DNA from: Cupriavidus laharis | GTDB lineage: Bacteria > Pseudomonadota > Gammaproteobacteria > Burkholderiales > Burkholderiaceae | Length of the DNA: 64,000 nt | Reading direction: 5' to 3' | NCBI RefSeq assembly: GCF_914271435.1 | Contig: NZ_CAJZAI010000015.1 | Coordinates: 43,118-107,117, forward strand | Shown: positions 44,376-53,136 of the stretch, piece by piece | How the letters are laid out: every line of letters begins with the position of its first letter | Position numbering within the stretch: the stretch's first letter is position 1 | Notes under the pieces: generated by a model | Told to the model about the DNA's origin: nothing | Database searches by the model: none | What the model saw: the letters and a program-made list of their open reading frames with translations, nothing else | Program-made: the position numbers and the translations under genes

Positions 44376-46163
44376 ATGGACCCGACTGCAAAGCCGACCC
44401 CGACGACCGACCCCACCGCAACCGGCGCGCCATGGCGTGAAGCCGAGTACCTCGCTGACCTGCGCCGGCGCTGGCAGGCCGCATGGCCCGCCGGCGCGCC
44501 GCGCGAGCCGCAGTACCCGCTGGGCCGGGTGCCGCTGTCGGAGATGCTGCGCCACTGGGCTCGCGAACGCCCGCAGCAGCCCGCCGTCCATTTCTATGGC
44601 CATGTCACCAGCTATGCCGACCTGGACGCGCAGAGCGACCGCTGCGCCGCGCTGCTGGCCACGCACGGCATCGGTCCGGGCGACCGCGTCGCGGTGCTGC
44701 TGCCGAACTGCCCGCAGTTCCATGTCGTCTTCTTCGGCATCCTGAAGCTGGGCGCGATCTACGTGCCGGTGAGCCCGCTGTCGCAGCGCGCCGAATTGCT
44801 GCACGCGCTGCGCGACAGCACGCCGTGCGCACTGGTGGCCCTTGACCAGTTGCTGCCGCTCGTGGCCGACGCACGAGCCGAACTCGGCGCGGCCGACCCG
44901 TTGCGCACGCTCTTCGTGACCAGCTATGCCGACGTGCTACCGGACGAGCCCACGCTGCCGCTGCCGCCCATGGCGCAGGCCCCGCGCCTCGTACCGGAAC
45001 CCGAGGACCACGCGATCGACCTGCAGCCCGCAATGGCCGCCTGCAACGCGCCGGCGCCGCAAGCGATTCCCGACATCGACGCTCCAGCCGCGCTCAACTA
45101 CACCGGCGGCACCACCGGCCTGCCCAAGGGCTGCATCCACACGCAGGGCGACATGATCGATATGGCGGCCGCGTTTGGCGCCGTGGCACTTCCCATGGCC
45201 GATGACTCCGTCATGCTCGGCTTCTTCCCCGAGTTCTGGATCGCCGGCGAGAACCTGTGCCTGATCTTTCCGGTCTTCTTCGGCCTTCCGCTGGTATTGC
45301 TGGCGCGCTGGGACGCGCAGACCTTCATGGCCGCCGTGCAGCACTACAAGGTCACCAATGCGTCGATGCTCGTCGACAGCGCGGTCGAGGTAATGGACCA
45401 CCCGCGCGTCGGCGACTATGACCTGCGCACGCTGCGCCATGTTGGTGTGTCGTCCTTCGTCAAGAAGCTGAACCTCGACTACCGCCGCCGCTGGCACGCG
45501 CTGACCGGCGCCACCATCGCCGAAACCGCGTGGGGCATGACCGAAACGCAGACCTGCAACACCTTCACCTATGGCACGCAGGATGGCGACATGGACCTGC
45601 GCGCGCAGCCCGTCTTCGTCGGCCTGCCGGTGCCGGGCACCGAGTTCAAGGTGTGCGACTTCGCCACCGGCGAGCTGCTGCCGCTGGGCACCGAGGGAGA
45701 GCTATGCGTGCGCACGCCCACGCTGCTCAAGGGCTACTGGAACAAGCCCGACGCCACGCGCGAATCGCTGCGCGATGGCTGGTTCCATACCGGCGACATC
45801 GGCGTGATCGACATCGACGGCTACGTGCACTACCTCGGCCGGCGCAAGGAGATGCTCAAGGTCAATGGCATGAGCGTATTCCCGGCCGAGATCGAGACCA
45901 TGCTCGGCCAGCATCCGGCCATCCTGGGCTCGGCCGTGGTCGGACGCCCCGACGAGGATCGCGGGCAGGTGCCAGTGGCCTTCGTGATGCTCAAGCCCGA
46001 GGCCGCCGGCACCGTCGACGAAGCCGCGCTGACCGCGTGGTGCCGCGGCTGCATGGCGGTCTACAAGGTGCCGCAACTGCGCATTGTCGATGCCCTGCCG
46101 CTGACGGCCACCGGCAAGGTGCGCAAGCAGGACCTGATACCGCTGGCCGAAGCGCTGCGCTGA
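44376..46163 (+). CDS. acyl-CoA ligase (class I adenylate-forming enzyme)
   Basis: A 595-residue AMP-dependent acyl-CoA synthetase. Motifs: LNYTGGTTGLPKGCIHTQGD (about 238), ETAWGMTETQTCNTF (about 385), WFHTGDIGVIDIDGYVHYLG with RRKEMLKVNG after it, and the C-terminal catalytic lysine in TATGKVRKQDL. ATG 44376 follows GAGGAGAC and is preferred to a TTG-type start in the operator region. It shares an operon with the carboxylase 68 bases downstream, suggesting its CoA product, or something derived from it, is carboxylated. Substrate unknown; it is quite divergent from the FadD-like ligase at 41665. Confidence 0.9.
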   Translation: MDPTAKPTPTTDPTATGAPWREAEYLADLRRRWQAAWPAGAPREPQYPLGRVPLSEMLRHWARERPQQPAVHFYGHVTSYADLDAQSDRCAALLATHGIGPGDRVAVLLPNCPQFHVVFFGILKLGAIYVPVSPLSQRAELLHALRDSTPCALVALDQLLPLVADARAELGAADPLRTLFVTSYADVLPDEPTLPLPPMAQAPRLVPEPEDHAIDLQPAMAACNAPAPQAIPDIDAPAALNYTGGTTGLPKGCIHTQGDMIDMAAAFGAVALPMADDSVMLGFFPEFWIAGENLCLIFPVFFGLPLVLLARWDAQTFMAAVQHYKVTNASMLVDSAVEVMDHPRVGDYDLRTLRHVGVSSFVKKLNLDYRRRWHALTGATIAETAWGMTETQTCNTFTYGTQDGDMDLRAQPVFVGLPVPGTEFKVCDFATGELLPLGTEGELCVRTPTLLKGYWNKPDATRESLRDGWFHTGDIGVIDIDGYVHYLGRRKEMLKVNGMSVFPAEIETMLGQHPAILGSAVVGRPDEDRGQVPVAFVMLKPEAAGTVDEAALTAWCRGCMAVYKVPQLRIVDALPLTATGKVRKQDLIPLAEALR

Positions 46164-46231
46164 CGTCGCATTTCTTCCCAGCCGCCCCGGCATTGCGATG
46201 CTGGGGTGGAACCCTACCGCCTTTACCCCAC

Positions 46232-49200
46232 ATGAACCCGCCCAAGCTCCTGATCGCCAACCGCGGCGAGATCGCCATCCGCATCGCCCGCGCAGCAGCG
46301 GCCCTGGGCTTGCCGAGCGTGGCCATCCACAGCGAGGACGACCGCGACGCGCTGCACGTGCGCAAGGCCGACGAAGCCGTGGCCCTGCCCGGCAGCGGCC
46401 CGCGCGCTTACCTGGATATCGAACAGGTGGTCGCCGCCGCGCACCGCGCGGGCTGCCAGCTGGTCCATCCGGGCTATGGTTTCCTGTCCGAAAATGCCGA
46501 CTTCGCCCAGGCATGCCTGGACGCCGGCCTGACCTTCGTCGGCCCCGCGCCCGATGTGCTGCGGCTGTTCGGCGACAAGGCACGCGCCCGCGCACTGGCC
46601 CGCGAACATGGTGTGCCGGTGGTACCGGGCACGACCGGGCCCACCTCGCTCGCCGCGGCCCATGCGTTCTTTGCCGACCTGCCGCGCGGCACCGGCATGA
46701 TGATCAAGGCGCTGGCAGGCGGCGGCGGACGCGGCATGCGCGCCGTCCACGACGCGGCGCAGATCGACGAAGCATGGACACGCTGCGCTTCGGAGGCGAC
46801 GGCGGCATTCGGCAACGGCGCGGTCTATGTCGAGCAGATCGTGACGGCGCCGCGCCACATCGAAATCCAGGTGGTCGCGGACGCCAGTGGGCAAGTGGTC
46901 ACGCTCGGCGAGCGTGAATGCAGCCTGCAGCGCCGGCACCAGAAGCTCGTGGAAGTGGCGCCCAGCCCCACGCTCGATGAGGCGACGCGCGCGCACCTGG
47001 CCGAGGCCGCCGCCACGCTGGCGCGCGCGGCCGCTTACCGCGGCATTGGCACGTTCGAATTCCTCGTGCAGGCGTGCGACGGCCAGCCGCCGGCGTTCTG
47101 GTTCATGGAGGCCAACCCGCGCCTGCAGGTCGAACACACGGTGACAGAAATGGTCACCGGCGTGGATCTCGTGCAAACCCAGCTCGCCATCGCCATGGGC
47201 GCCGACCTTGTGCAACTGGGTCTGGAACGCGTGCCGGCACCGCGCGGCGTGGCCGTGCAGCTTCGCATCAATGCCGAGCATCTCGACGGACAGGGCCAGC
47301 TGCGCCCGGCCGCCGGCACGCTCACGGCGTTCGAGGCACCGAGCGGCCCGGGCGTGCGCGTCGACAGCGCGGGCTACGCCGGCATGGCGGCCAACCCGCG
47401 CTTCGATTCGCTGCTGGCCAAGCTGATCGTGCATGAGCCCGGCGGCAACTACGGCCGCGCGCTGGCACTCGCGTACCGCGCCCTGTGCGAGTTCCGCATC
47501 GAGGGGATCGACACCAACCGGCGCCTGCTGCAGGATCTGCTGCAGCAGGATGCGGTGCAGCGCAACGCGGTGCACACGCAATACCTCGACCACGCCCTGC
47601 CCGCGCTGGCCGCAGCCGGCGGCGACCATCCTGCGCTGCATGCAACCGGCACCGCCATTTCGGAGCAGGACGCCGACACCGAAGACGACCTGCCCGCCGA
47701 TGCCGTGGCCGTGCAGGCGCCCATGGACGGCGCACTGGCCGCGCTCCACGTCCGGCCCGGCGACACCGTGCGCCGCGGCCAGCCGCTTGCCATCATCGAG
47801 GCCATGAAGATGGAGCACCCGGTCGAGGCGCCAGCCGCAGGCACTGTGCTCGCGGTGCGCACGGAGGCCGGCGCCACCGTGCGCGCCGGTGCCACGCTGG
47901 TGCTGATCGAAGCCGGCGACGATGCCGGCCACACCGAACAGGCGCGCACCGCGGCCGACCCCGATCATGTCCGTGCCGACCTGCGCGAAACGCTTGAGCG
48001 CCACGCGCTCGGCCAGGACGCCGCCCGCGAGGCTGCCGTGGCGAAGCGCCACGCGCAGGGCGGCCGCACCGCGCGCGAGAACATCGCGCAACTGTGCGAC
48101 GCCGAGTCCTTCATCGAATACGGCGCACTGGCGATCGCCGCGCAGCGCCAGCGCCGCACGGAAGACGACCTGATCCGCTCGACGCCAGCCGATGGCATCG
48201 TGACCGGCATCGGCACCGTGAACGCGGCACGGTTTCCCGGTGGCGACGCGCGCTGCATGGTGCTGGCCTACGACTACACAGTGCTGGCCGGCACGCAGGG
48301 CTACTACGGCCACAAGAAGCTCGACCGCATGCTGGCGCTGGCGCGGCAGTGGCAGCTTCCGGTAGTGCTGTTTGCCGAAGGCGGCGGCGGCCGCCCCGGC
48401 GACACCGATATGCCGGTGGTAGCCGGGCTCGACTGCACCTCGTTCATCCAGTTCGCGCGGCTGTCCGGCCAGGTCCCGCTGGTGGGCATCGTGCATGGAC
48501 GCTGCTTTGCCGGCAACGCGGCGCTGCTGGGCTGCGCCGATGTGATCATCGCCACGCGCAGCGCCACAATCGGCATGGGCGGCCCGGCCATGATCGAAGG
48601 CGGCGGGCTCGGCGTGTATGCACCCGAGGAAGTCGGCCCGGTCAGTATCCAGGCGCCCAATGGCGTGATCGATGTGCTGGTGGACGATGAGGAAGCCGCT
48701 GTCGATGCCGCGCGCCGCTACCTATCCTATTTCCAGGGCGACGCGCCCGACTGGCAGACCGAAGACTCGCGCCACCTGCGACACGCGATACCCGAGAACC
48801 GCCTGCGCAGCTACGACATGCGCGCGGTGATCCATGCGCTGGCCGACACCGGCTCGGTGCTCGAACTGCGCGCCGCATTCGGTACCGGCATCCTCACCGC
48901 GCTGATCCGCATCGAGGGCCGCGCGTTCGGCTGCATCGCCAACAACCCGCGCCACCTCGGCGGTGCCATCGACAGCGCCGCCGCGGACAAGGCCGCACGC
49001 TTCATGCAGCTATGCGATGCGCACGGCCTGCCGATCCTCTCGCTGTGCGACACGCCGGGCTTCATGGTCGGCCCGCAGGCGGAGAAGAGCGCCACGGTGC
49101 GCCACGTCTCGCGCCTGTTCGTCGTGGCCGGCGCGCTGCGCGTGCCGTTCTTCACGGTCGTGCTGCGCAAGGGCTACGGGCTCGGTGCGCAGGCCATGGC

Positions 49201-49531
49201 CGGCGGCAGTTTCGCCGCGCCGTTCTTCACCGCGGCATGGCCCAGTGGCGAATTCGGTGCCATGGGCCTGGAGGGATCGATCCGGCTGGGCTTCCGCAAG
49301 GAACTCGAAGCCGTGGCCGACCCCGACGAGCGCGAGGCGCTGTTCGCGCGCATGGTCGATGCCGCCTACCAGCGCGGCCGCGCGCTGAACATGGCCAGCC
49401 ACCTGGAAATCGACGCCGTGATCGACCCGGCCGACACGCGCCGCTGGCTGCTGCGCGGGTTGGCTTCGGTGCCGCCCGGCAGCCTCGGCCGGCGCACCGG
49501 CGACGACCGCCGCTTCATCGACACCTGGTAG
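46232..49531 (+). CDS. single-chain biotin-dependent acyl-CoA carboxylase (BC-BCCP-CT fusion)
   Basis: A 1,099-residue enzyme combining all three activities usually split over subunits. Biotin carboxylase occupies about residues 1-450 (LLIANRGEIAIRIARAA; MIKALAGGGGRGMRAV; EANPRLQVEHTVTEMVTG). A biotinyl domain lies at about 490-565 with acceptor Lys526 in EAMKMEH. Carboxyltransferase fills about 590-1099, with the N-half containing GRTARENIAQLCD and the C-half CDTPGFMVGPQAEKSATVRH. Size and order resemble the single-chain long-chain acyl-CoA carboxylases described in Mycobacterium and some proteobacteria. ATG 46232 is the clear start; the open frame continues upstream as a shadow of the ligase gene. 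Substrate unknown; acetyl-, propionyl- or longer acyl-CoA are possible. Confidence 0.92.
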   Translation: MNPPKLLIANRGEIAIRIARAAAALGLPSVAIHSEDDRDALHVRKADEAVALPGSGPRAYLDIEQVVAAAHRAGCQLVHPGYGFLSENADFAQACLDAGLTFVGPAPDVLRLFGDKARARALAREHGVPVVPGTTGPTSLAAAHAFFADLPRGTGMMIKALAGGGGRGMRAVHDAAQIDEAWTRCASEATAAFGNGAVYVEQIVTAPRHIEIQVVADASGQVVTLGERECSLQRRHQKLVEVAPSPTLDEATRAHLAEAAATLARAAAYRGIGTFEFLVQACDGQPPAFWFMEANPRLQVEHTVTEMVTGVDLVQTQLAIAMGADLVQLGLERVPAPRGVAVQLRINAEHLDGQGQLRPAAGTLTAFEAPSGPGVRVDSAGYAGMAANPRFDSLLAKLIVHEPGGNYGRALALAYRALCEFRIEGIDTNRRLLQDLLQQDAVQRNAVHTQYLDHALPALAAAGGDHPALHATGTAISEQDADTEDDLPADAVAVQAPMDGALAALHVRPGDTVRRGQPLAIIEAMKMEHPVEAPAAGTVLAVRTEAGATVRAGATLVLIEAGDDAGHTEQARTAADPDHVRADLRETLERHALGQDAAREAAVAKRHAQGGRTARENIAQLCDAESFIEYGALAIAAQRQRRTEDDLIRSTPADGIVTGIGTVNAARFPGGDARCMVLAYDYTVLAGTQGYYGHKKLDRMLALARQWQLPVVLFAEGGGGRPGDTDMPVVAGLDCTSFIQFARLSGQVPLVGIVHGRCFAGNAALLGCADVIIATRSATIGMGGPAMIEGGGLGVYAPEEVGPVSIQAPNGVIDVLVDDEEAAVDAARRYLSYFQGDAPDWQTEDSRHLRHAIPENRLRSYDMRAVIHALADTGSVLELRAAFGTGILTALIRIEGRAFGCIANNPRHLGGAIDSAAADKAARFMQLCDAHGLPILSLCDTPGFMVGPQAEKSATVRHVSRLFVVAGALRVPFFTVVLRKGYGLGAQAMAGGSFAAPFFTAAWPSGEFGAMGLEGSIRLGFRKELEAVADPDEREALFARMVDAAYQRGRALNMASHLEIDAVIDPADTRRWLLRGLASVPPGSLGRRTGDDRRFIDTW

Positions 49532-49554
49532 CAGCCTGACCCGGCCTGCGTCCG

Positions 49555-50694
49555 TCAGCGGCCGGGCCGGCCTGGGTCCGAGCTACGCTCCTCGGCGCTC
49601 AGTGTGCCGGTGTTGACCGCCGGTGGTGCCAGCTGGCGCAATACGGCATGGCGCTCATCCGGCGGCAGGTCGCCGATGCGGCGCGCCTCGGCATAGAAGC
49701 GCGTCCAGTCCCCGCCCACGCTGTCGAGCAGCGCGGTGAATGCCGGCACCCATTGCTGGTACGTGGCCACAGCAGCCAGGTGGGCGTTGGTCAGCGGCTG
49801 GTCGAACCAGCGGTCGTAGCCGCTGTAGCCGCCCCACTCCGTACGCAGCGCCGCGTACTGGCGCCGCAGGCTGTCGAAGATCTCCGTCTTGCCGCGGCGC
49901 TTGGTGTCATCGTCGGCGTCAGAGCGGTACAGCGCGTCGAGCCGATCGCGCGTATCGAGCAGCAGGGTGCGGAACTGCCGGCGCCGGTTGTCGTACTGCC
50001 GGTAGCTCGCGCGTGCATCGTCGGATGCATCATCGCGAAGCCAGCGCTCCACGCCGGCCATTTCCACGGCGGTCGCGAAGGACTCGTTGAAGGCCGTGTC
50101 GTTGCGCACGTACACGACCTGGTGTGCAAGTTCGTGGAAGATCATCCGCGCGAGCTCGCCTTCCGGCAGGTAGACGAAGGTATTGAGCAGCGGATCGTCG
50201 AAATAGCCGAGCGTGGAATAAGCCGGGATGCCGGCGACGTAGGTTTCCAGCCCTTCCCGGCGCAGGCCGGCGGCGTAGTGCTCGGCATCGCCCTGCGCGT
50301 AGTAGCCGCGATAGCTGATGCAGCCGACGATCGGGAAGCACCACTGGTGCAGCGCCATCGACAGCTCGGGCGTGGCGAACACGCTCCACACCACATAAGG
50401 CCGGTGCAGGTTGGCGTAGCGGCGATAACTGCCGTTGTCAGGCAGCTTCAGCTCGCGCGAGGCATAGTCGCGCATGCGGCGCGCCAGTGCCAGGCGCTGG
50501 GCCAGGCGCGCGTCGTTCGACGCCTGCGCGCTGGCAATCGCGTCGTCGAGCGACTGCGCCTGCGCCATCACCCCAAGGTGGCCGCCGATGGACTGGTAGT
50601 AGTAGCCGAGCGTATCGCAGCCGGCCACCGCCAGCGCCAGCCCTGCCGCCACCAGGATGGCCGCCGTGCGGCGGCGTCCCCTTTTCCAGTCCAT
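49555..50694 (-). CDS. zinc metallopeptidase lipoprotein (putative aminopeptidase)
   Basis: A 379-residue predicted lipoprotein. The start MDWKRGRRRTAAILVAAGLA leads to lipobox AVAGC (Cys25). FHELAHQVVY supplies the HExxH zinc site, followed by a downstream Glu in FNESFATAVEMAG as third ligand, a gluzincin-like arrangement seen in putative periplasmic aminopeptidases. It lies seven bases after the molybdoenzyme gene and is probably co-transcribed, though no functional link is obvious. It converges with the carboxylase gene. Confidence 0.82.
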   Translation of the reverse strand: MDWKRGRRRTAAILVAAGLALAVAGCDTLGYYYQSIGGHLGVMAQAQSLDDAIASAQASNDARLAQRLALARRMRDYASRELKLPDNGSYRRYANLHRPYVVWSVFATPELSMALHQWCFPIVGCISYRGYYAQGDAEHYAAGLRREGLETYVAGIPAYSTLGYFDDPLLNTFVYLPEGELARMIFHELAHQVVYVRNDTAFNESFATAVEMAGVERWLRDDASDDARASYRQYDNRRRQFRTLLLDTRDRLDALYRSDADDDTKRRGKTEIFDSLRRQYAALRTEWGGYSGYDRWFDQPLTNAHLAAVATYQQWVPAFTALLDSVGGDWTRFYAEARRIGDLPPDERHAVLRQLAPPAVNTGTLSAEERSSDPGRPGR

Positions 50695-50701
50695 CACCGG
50701 A

Positions 50702-52813
50702 TCATGGCGCGACGGCCACCACCTCGTCGGCCTCGTGCCATGCCTCCACCTCGACCAGGCAGTCATAGAACACCGGTGCGCGGCCCAGGTCGGTGAGCCG
50801 CTGGCTGGTGAGTTCGTTGGCGTTCTTGCCGTCCGGCGCAAGCTTCTTCCACCAGATCGACAGCCCTACCACCAGCCCCTGCCGTGCGCGGTCGGTCACG
50901 CGCGCCCGCGCCAGCATGCTGCCGCGGTCATTGAAGGCGCGTACGCGGTCGCCGTTGACGATGCCGCGCGCGGCGGCATCGGCCGGGTGGATGTCCAGGT
51001 GCGGCTCGCCCTCGGTCGCGCGCAGGCTGTCGATGTTGACGAAGGAACTGTTCAGGAAGTTGCGCGCGGGTGGCGAGATCATCGCCAGCGGGTACTTGCC
51101 GGCCAGTTCCGGCGCGGACGACGGCGCCTCGTACGGCGGCACGTAGTCCGGCAGCGGATCGAGCCCCGCGCTGCGCATGGCTTCGGAATAGAACTCGCAT
51201 TTGCCGGAGTCGGTCGGGAAGCCGCCGTGCGCGAACGGCGCGGCCGGCAGCGACAGCTTCTGCCAGCCTTGCTCCTTCAGCGATTCCCACGTAATCCCCT
51301 GCGCACGCGCGTCACCCGGGACGATGGCCTGCGCCGCGATCTGTTCGTCGCTGTCGGCAAAGCATGGATCGCTGAAGCCCATGCGTTGCGCCAGGCGGCG
51401 GAAAATCTCGGTGTTGGGCAAGGCCTGGCCCAGCGGCTCGATGGCGGCATTGTTCGCCAGGAAGTACGTATGCCCGTAGGCCTTGTGCACGTCCACGTGC
51501 TCGAGCTGCGTGGTGGCCGGCAGCAGGATATCGGCATAGTCGGCCGTATCGGTGCGGAATTGCTCCAGTACGACCGTGAACAGGTCCTCGCGCGCAAAAC
51601 CCGCGGCCACCTTGCCCGATTCCGGCGCCACCGCCACCGGGTTGCTGTTGTAGACCACCACGGCCTCGAGGCGCGGGTTGCCGGCGCGGCCCGCATCCAG
51701 CAGCGCGTCGCCGATCGTGCTCATGTTGACGGTGCGCGGCACCCGGCCGGCGGGCAGCAGGTCGGGCCGCTGCATGGCCCTGTCGTTGATCGGGAAGAAT
51801 CCCGACGCCGACAGCTGCAGCCCGCCCGCCGGATGCCGCCACGCGCCCACCAGCGAGGGCAGGCACGCCACCGCGCGCACCGCCTGTCCGCCGCCGTGCA
51901 CGCGCTGCATGCCGTAGTTCAGGCGGATGGCCACCGGCTGGCGCTCGCGCACGGCCAGCGTGCCGTAAAGTCCGGCCAGCCACTCGATATCTTCCACTGC
52001 AATCCCGCAGATCTCTGCGGCACGGGCCGGCGCATACGCCTGCGCCCGCTCGCGCAGCGCGTCGAAGCCCAGCGTGTGCTGCGCGATGTAGTCGTGGTCG
52101 AGCAGGCCGTCCCGGATCAGCACATGCATGATGGCCAGCGCCAGCGCGCCGTCGGTGCCCGGCATCGGCGCGATGTGGCGGTGGCATTTCTCGGCGGTCA
52201 GCGAGCGGTACGGGTCGATCGCCACCAGCGTCGCGCCGCGGCGCTTGGCTTCTTGCGCGCGTGTCCAGAAATGCAGGTTCGAGGCGATCGGGTTGCCGCC
52301 CCAGATGATCACGAGCTTCGCGTCGACGACATTCTCCATGTCCATGCCGACGCTCGCGCCATAGGTGTAGCGCAACGCCGTGGCGCCAGCGCTCGCGCAG
52401 ATGGTGCGGTCCAGCAGCGAGGCGCCGAGCTTGTGGAAGAAGCGCGCGGCCATGCTCTCGCCCTGCACCAGCCCCATGGTGCCGGCGTAGCTGTAAGGCA
52501 CGATCGCCTGCGGGTCGCGCGCGGCAATGGCCTTGAGCCGGGTGGCGACTTCGTCCAGCGCCTCGTCCCAGGAGATCGGTTCAAACTTGCCCTCGCCCTT
52601 GCGCCCGACACGGCGCATCGGCGTCAGCAGCCGGTCCGGGTGGTAGGTGCGCTCGGTGTAGCGCGACACCTTGGTGCACAACACGCCCTGGGTGCCCGGG
52701 TGGTCCGGGTCGCCATTGACCTTGATCGCGCGGCCGTCCTCGACGGTGACGAGCAAGGCACAGGTGTCGGGGCAGTCATGCGGGCAAGCGGCGCGGACAA
52801 TGCGGGAAGCCAT
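50702..52813 (-). CDS. molybdopterin-dependent oxidoreductase (DMSO reductase family)
   Basis: A 703-residue catalytic subunit. An N-terminal [4Fe-4S] site is formed by Cys10, Cys14, Cys18 and Cys46 (CPHDCPDTC ... VLCTK). Further on are WDEALDEVATRL, WGGNPIASNLHFW, and the C-terminal molybdopterin dinucleotide-binding domain (FLNSSFVNIDSL, HPADAAARGIVNGDRVRAFN). There is no twin-arginine signal, so it is probably cytoplasmic. No electron-transfer subunit or maturation gene is adjacent. Substrate cannot be told; it is closest in style to formate-dehydrogenase-like or thiosulfate/polysulfide-reductase-like proteins of unknown role. Confidence 0.88.
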   Translation of the reverse strand: MASRIVRAACPHDCPDTCALLVTVEDGRAIKVNGDPDHPGTQGVLCTKVSRYTERTYHPDRLLTPMRRVGRKGEGKFEPISWDEALDEVATRLKAIAARDPQAIVPYSYAGTMGLVQGESMAARFFHKLGASLLDRTICASAGATALRYTYGASVGMDMENVVDAKLVIIWGGNPIASNLHFWTRAQEAKRRGATLVAIDPYRSLTAEKCHRHIAPMPGTDGALALAIMHVLIRDGLLDHDYIAQHTLGFDALRERAQAYAPARAAEICGIAVEDIEWLAGLYGTLAVRERQPVAIRLNYGMQRVHGGGQAVRAVACLPSLVGAWRHPAGGLQLSASGFFPINDRAMQRPDLLPAGRVPRTVNMSTIGDALLDAGRAGNPRLEAVVVYNSNPVAVAPESGKVAAGFAREDLFTVVLEQFRTDTADYADILLPATTQLEHVDVHKAYGHTYFLANNAAIEPLGQALPNTEIFRRLAQRMGFSDPCFADSDEQIAAQAIVPGDARAQGITWESLKEQGWQKLSLPAAPFAHGGFPTDSGKCEFYSEAMRSAGLDPLPDYVPPYEAPSSAPELAGKYPLAMISPPARNFLNSSFVNIDSLRATEGEPHLDIHPADAAARGIVNGDRVRAFNDRGSMLARARVTDRARQGLVVGLSIWWKKLAPDGKNANELTSQRLTDLGRAPVFYDCLVEVEAWHEADEVVAVAP

Positions 52814-53136
52814 GGAGTCTCCGGGCGGGGCGAGAAGGCGAAAGCCAGACAGGCGCTGGAATGTGTGTCGGGGCAGATGGCCTGGGGGATGGGCCTGAGG
52901 CCCGTCAATGCCGGGAAACCCGCGGCGGACGGGGCAGTTTCTGGATCGGATTGTATTCGATTATGATGCAGCGGCGCGTTCCGGTCTCAACCGGAAATAC
53001 CCCGTCGGCCGCCCCGTGCCACGCAGCCTGAACCGGCTCGCGGCAGGCATATGTCGAGCCCCCGGGGAACCCGACGCCGGCGCAGACCGGCCCGGGCGGC
53101 GCATGGGTATCCAACCTGACTTTTTTGCGGGGTTTC
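52814..53136. other. divergent intergenic region, with a weak promoter candidate
   Basis: A 323-base region between the molybdoenzyme gene and the receptor gene. The only promoter-like signal for the receptor is TTCTGG (52939-52944), 17 bp, TATGAT (52962-52967), followed by a 170-base leader. The same AT-rich patch reads TACAAT on the other strand. No repeats or small ORFs are convincing. Confidence 0.35.

Noticed and set aside
45530..46231. Upstream extension of the carboxylase frame by 234 codons
   Set aside because: It overlaps the acyl-CoA ligase gene in another frame. The biotin carboxylase domain begins only at the ATG at 46232.
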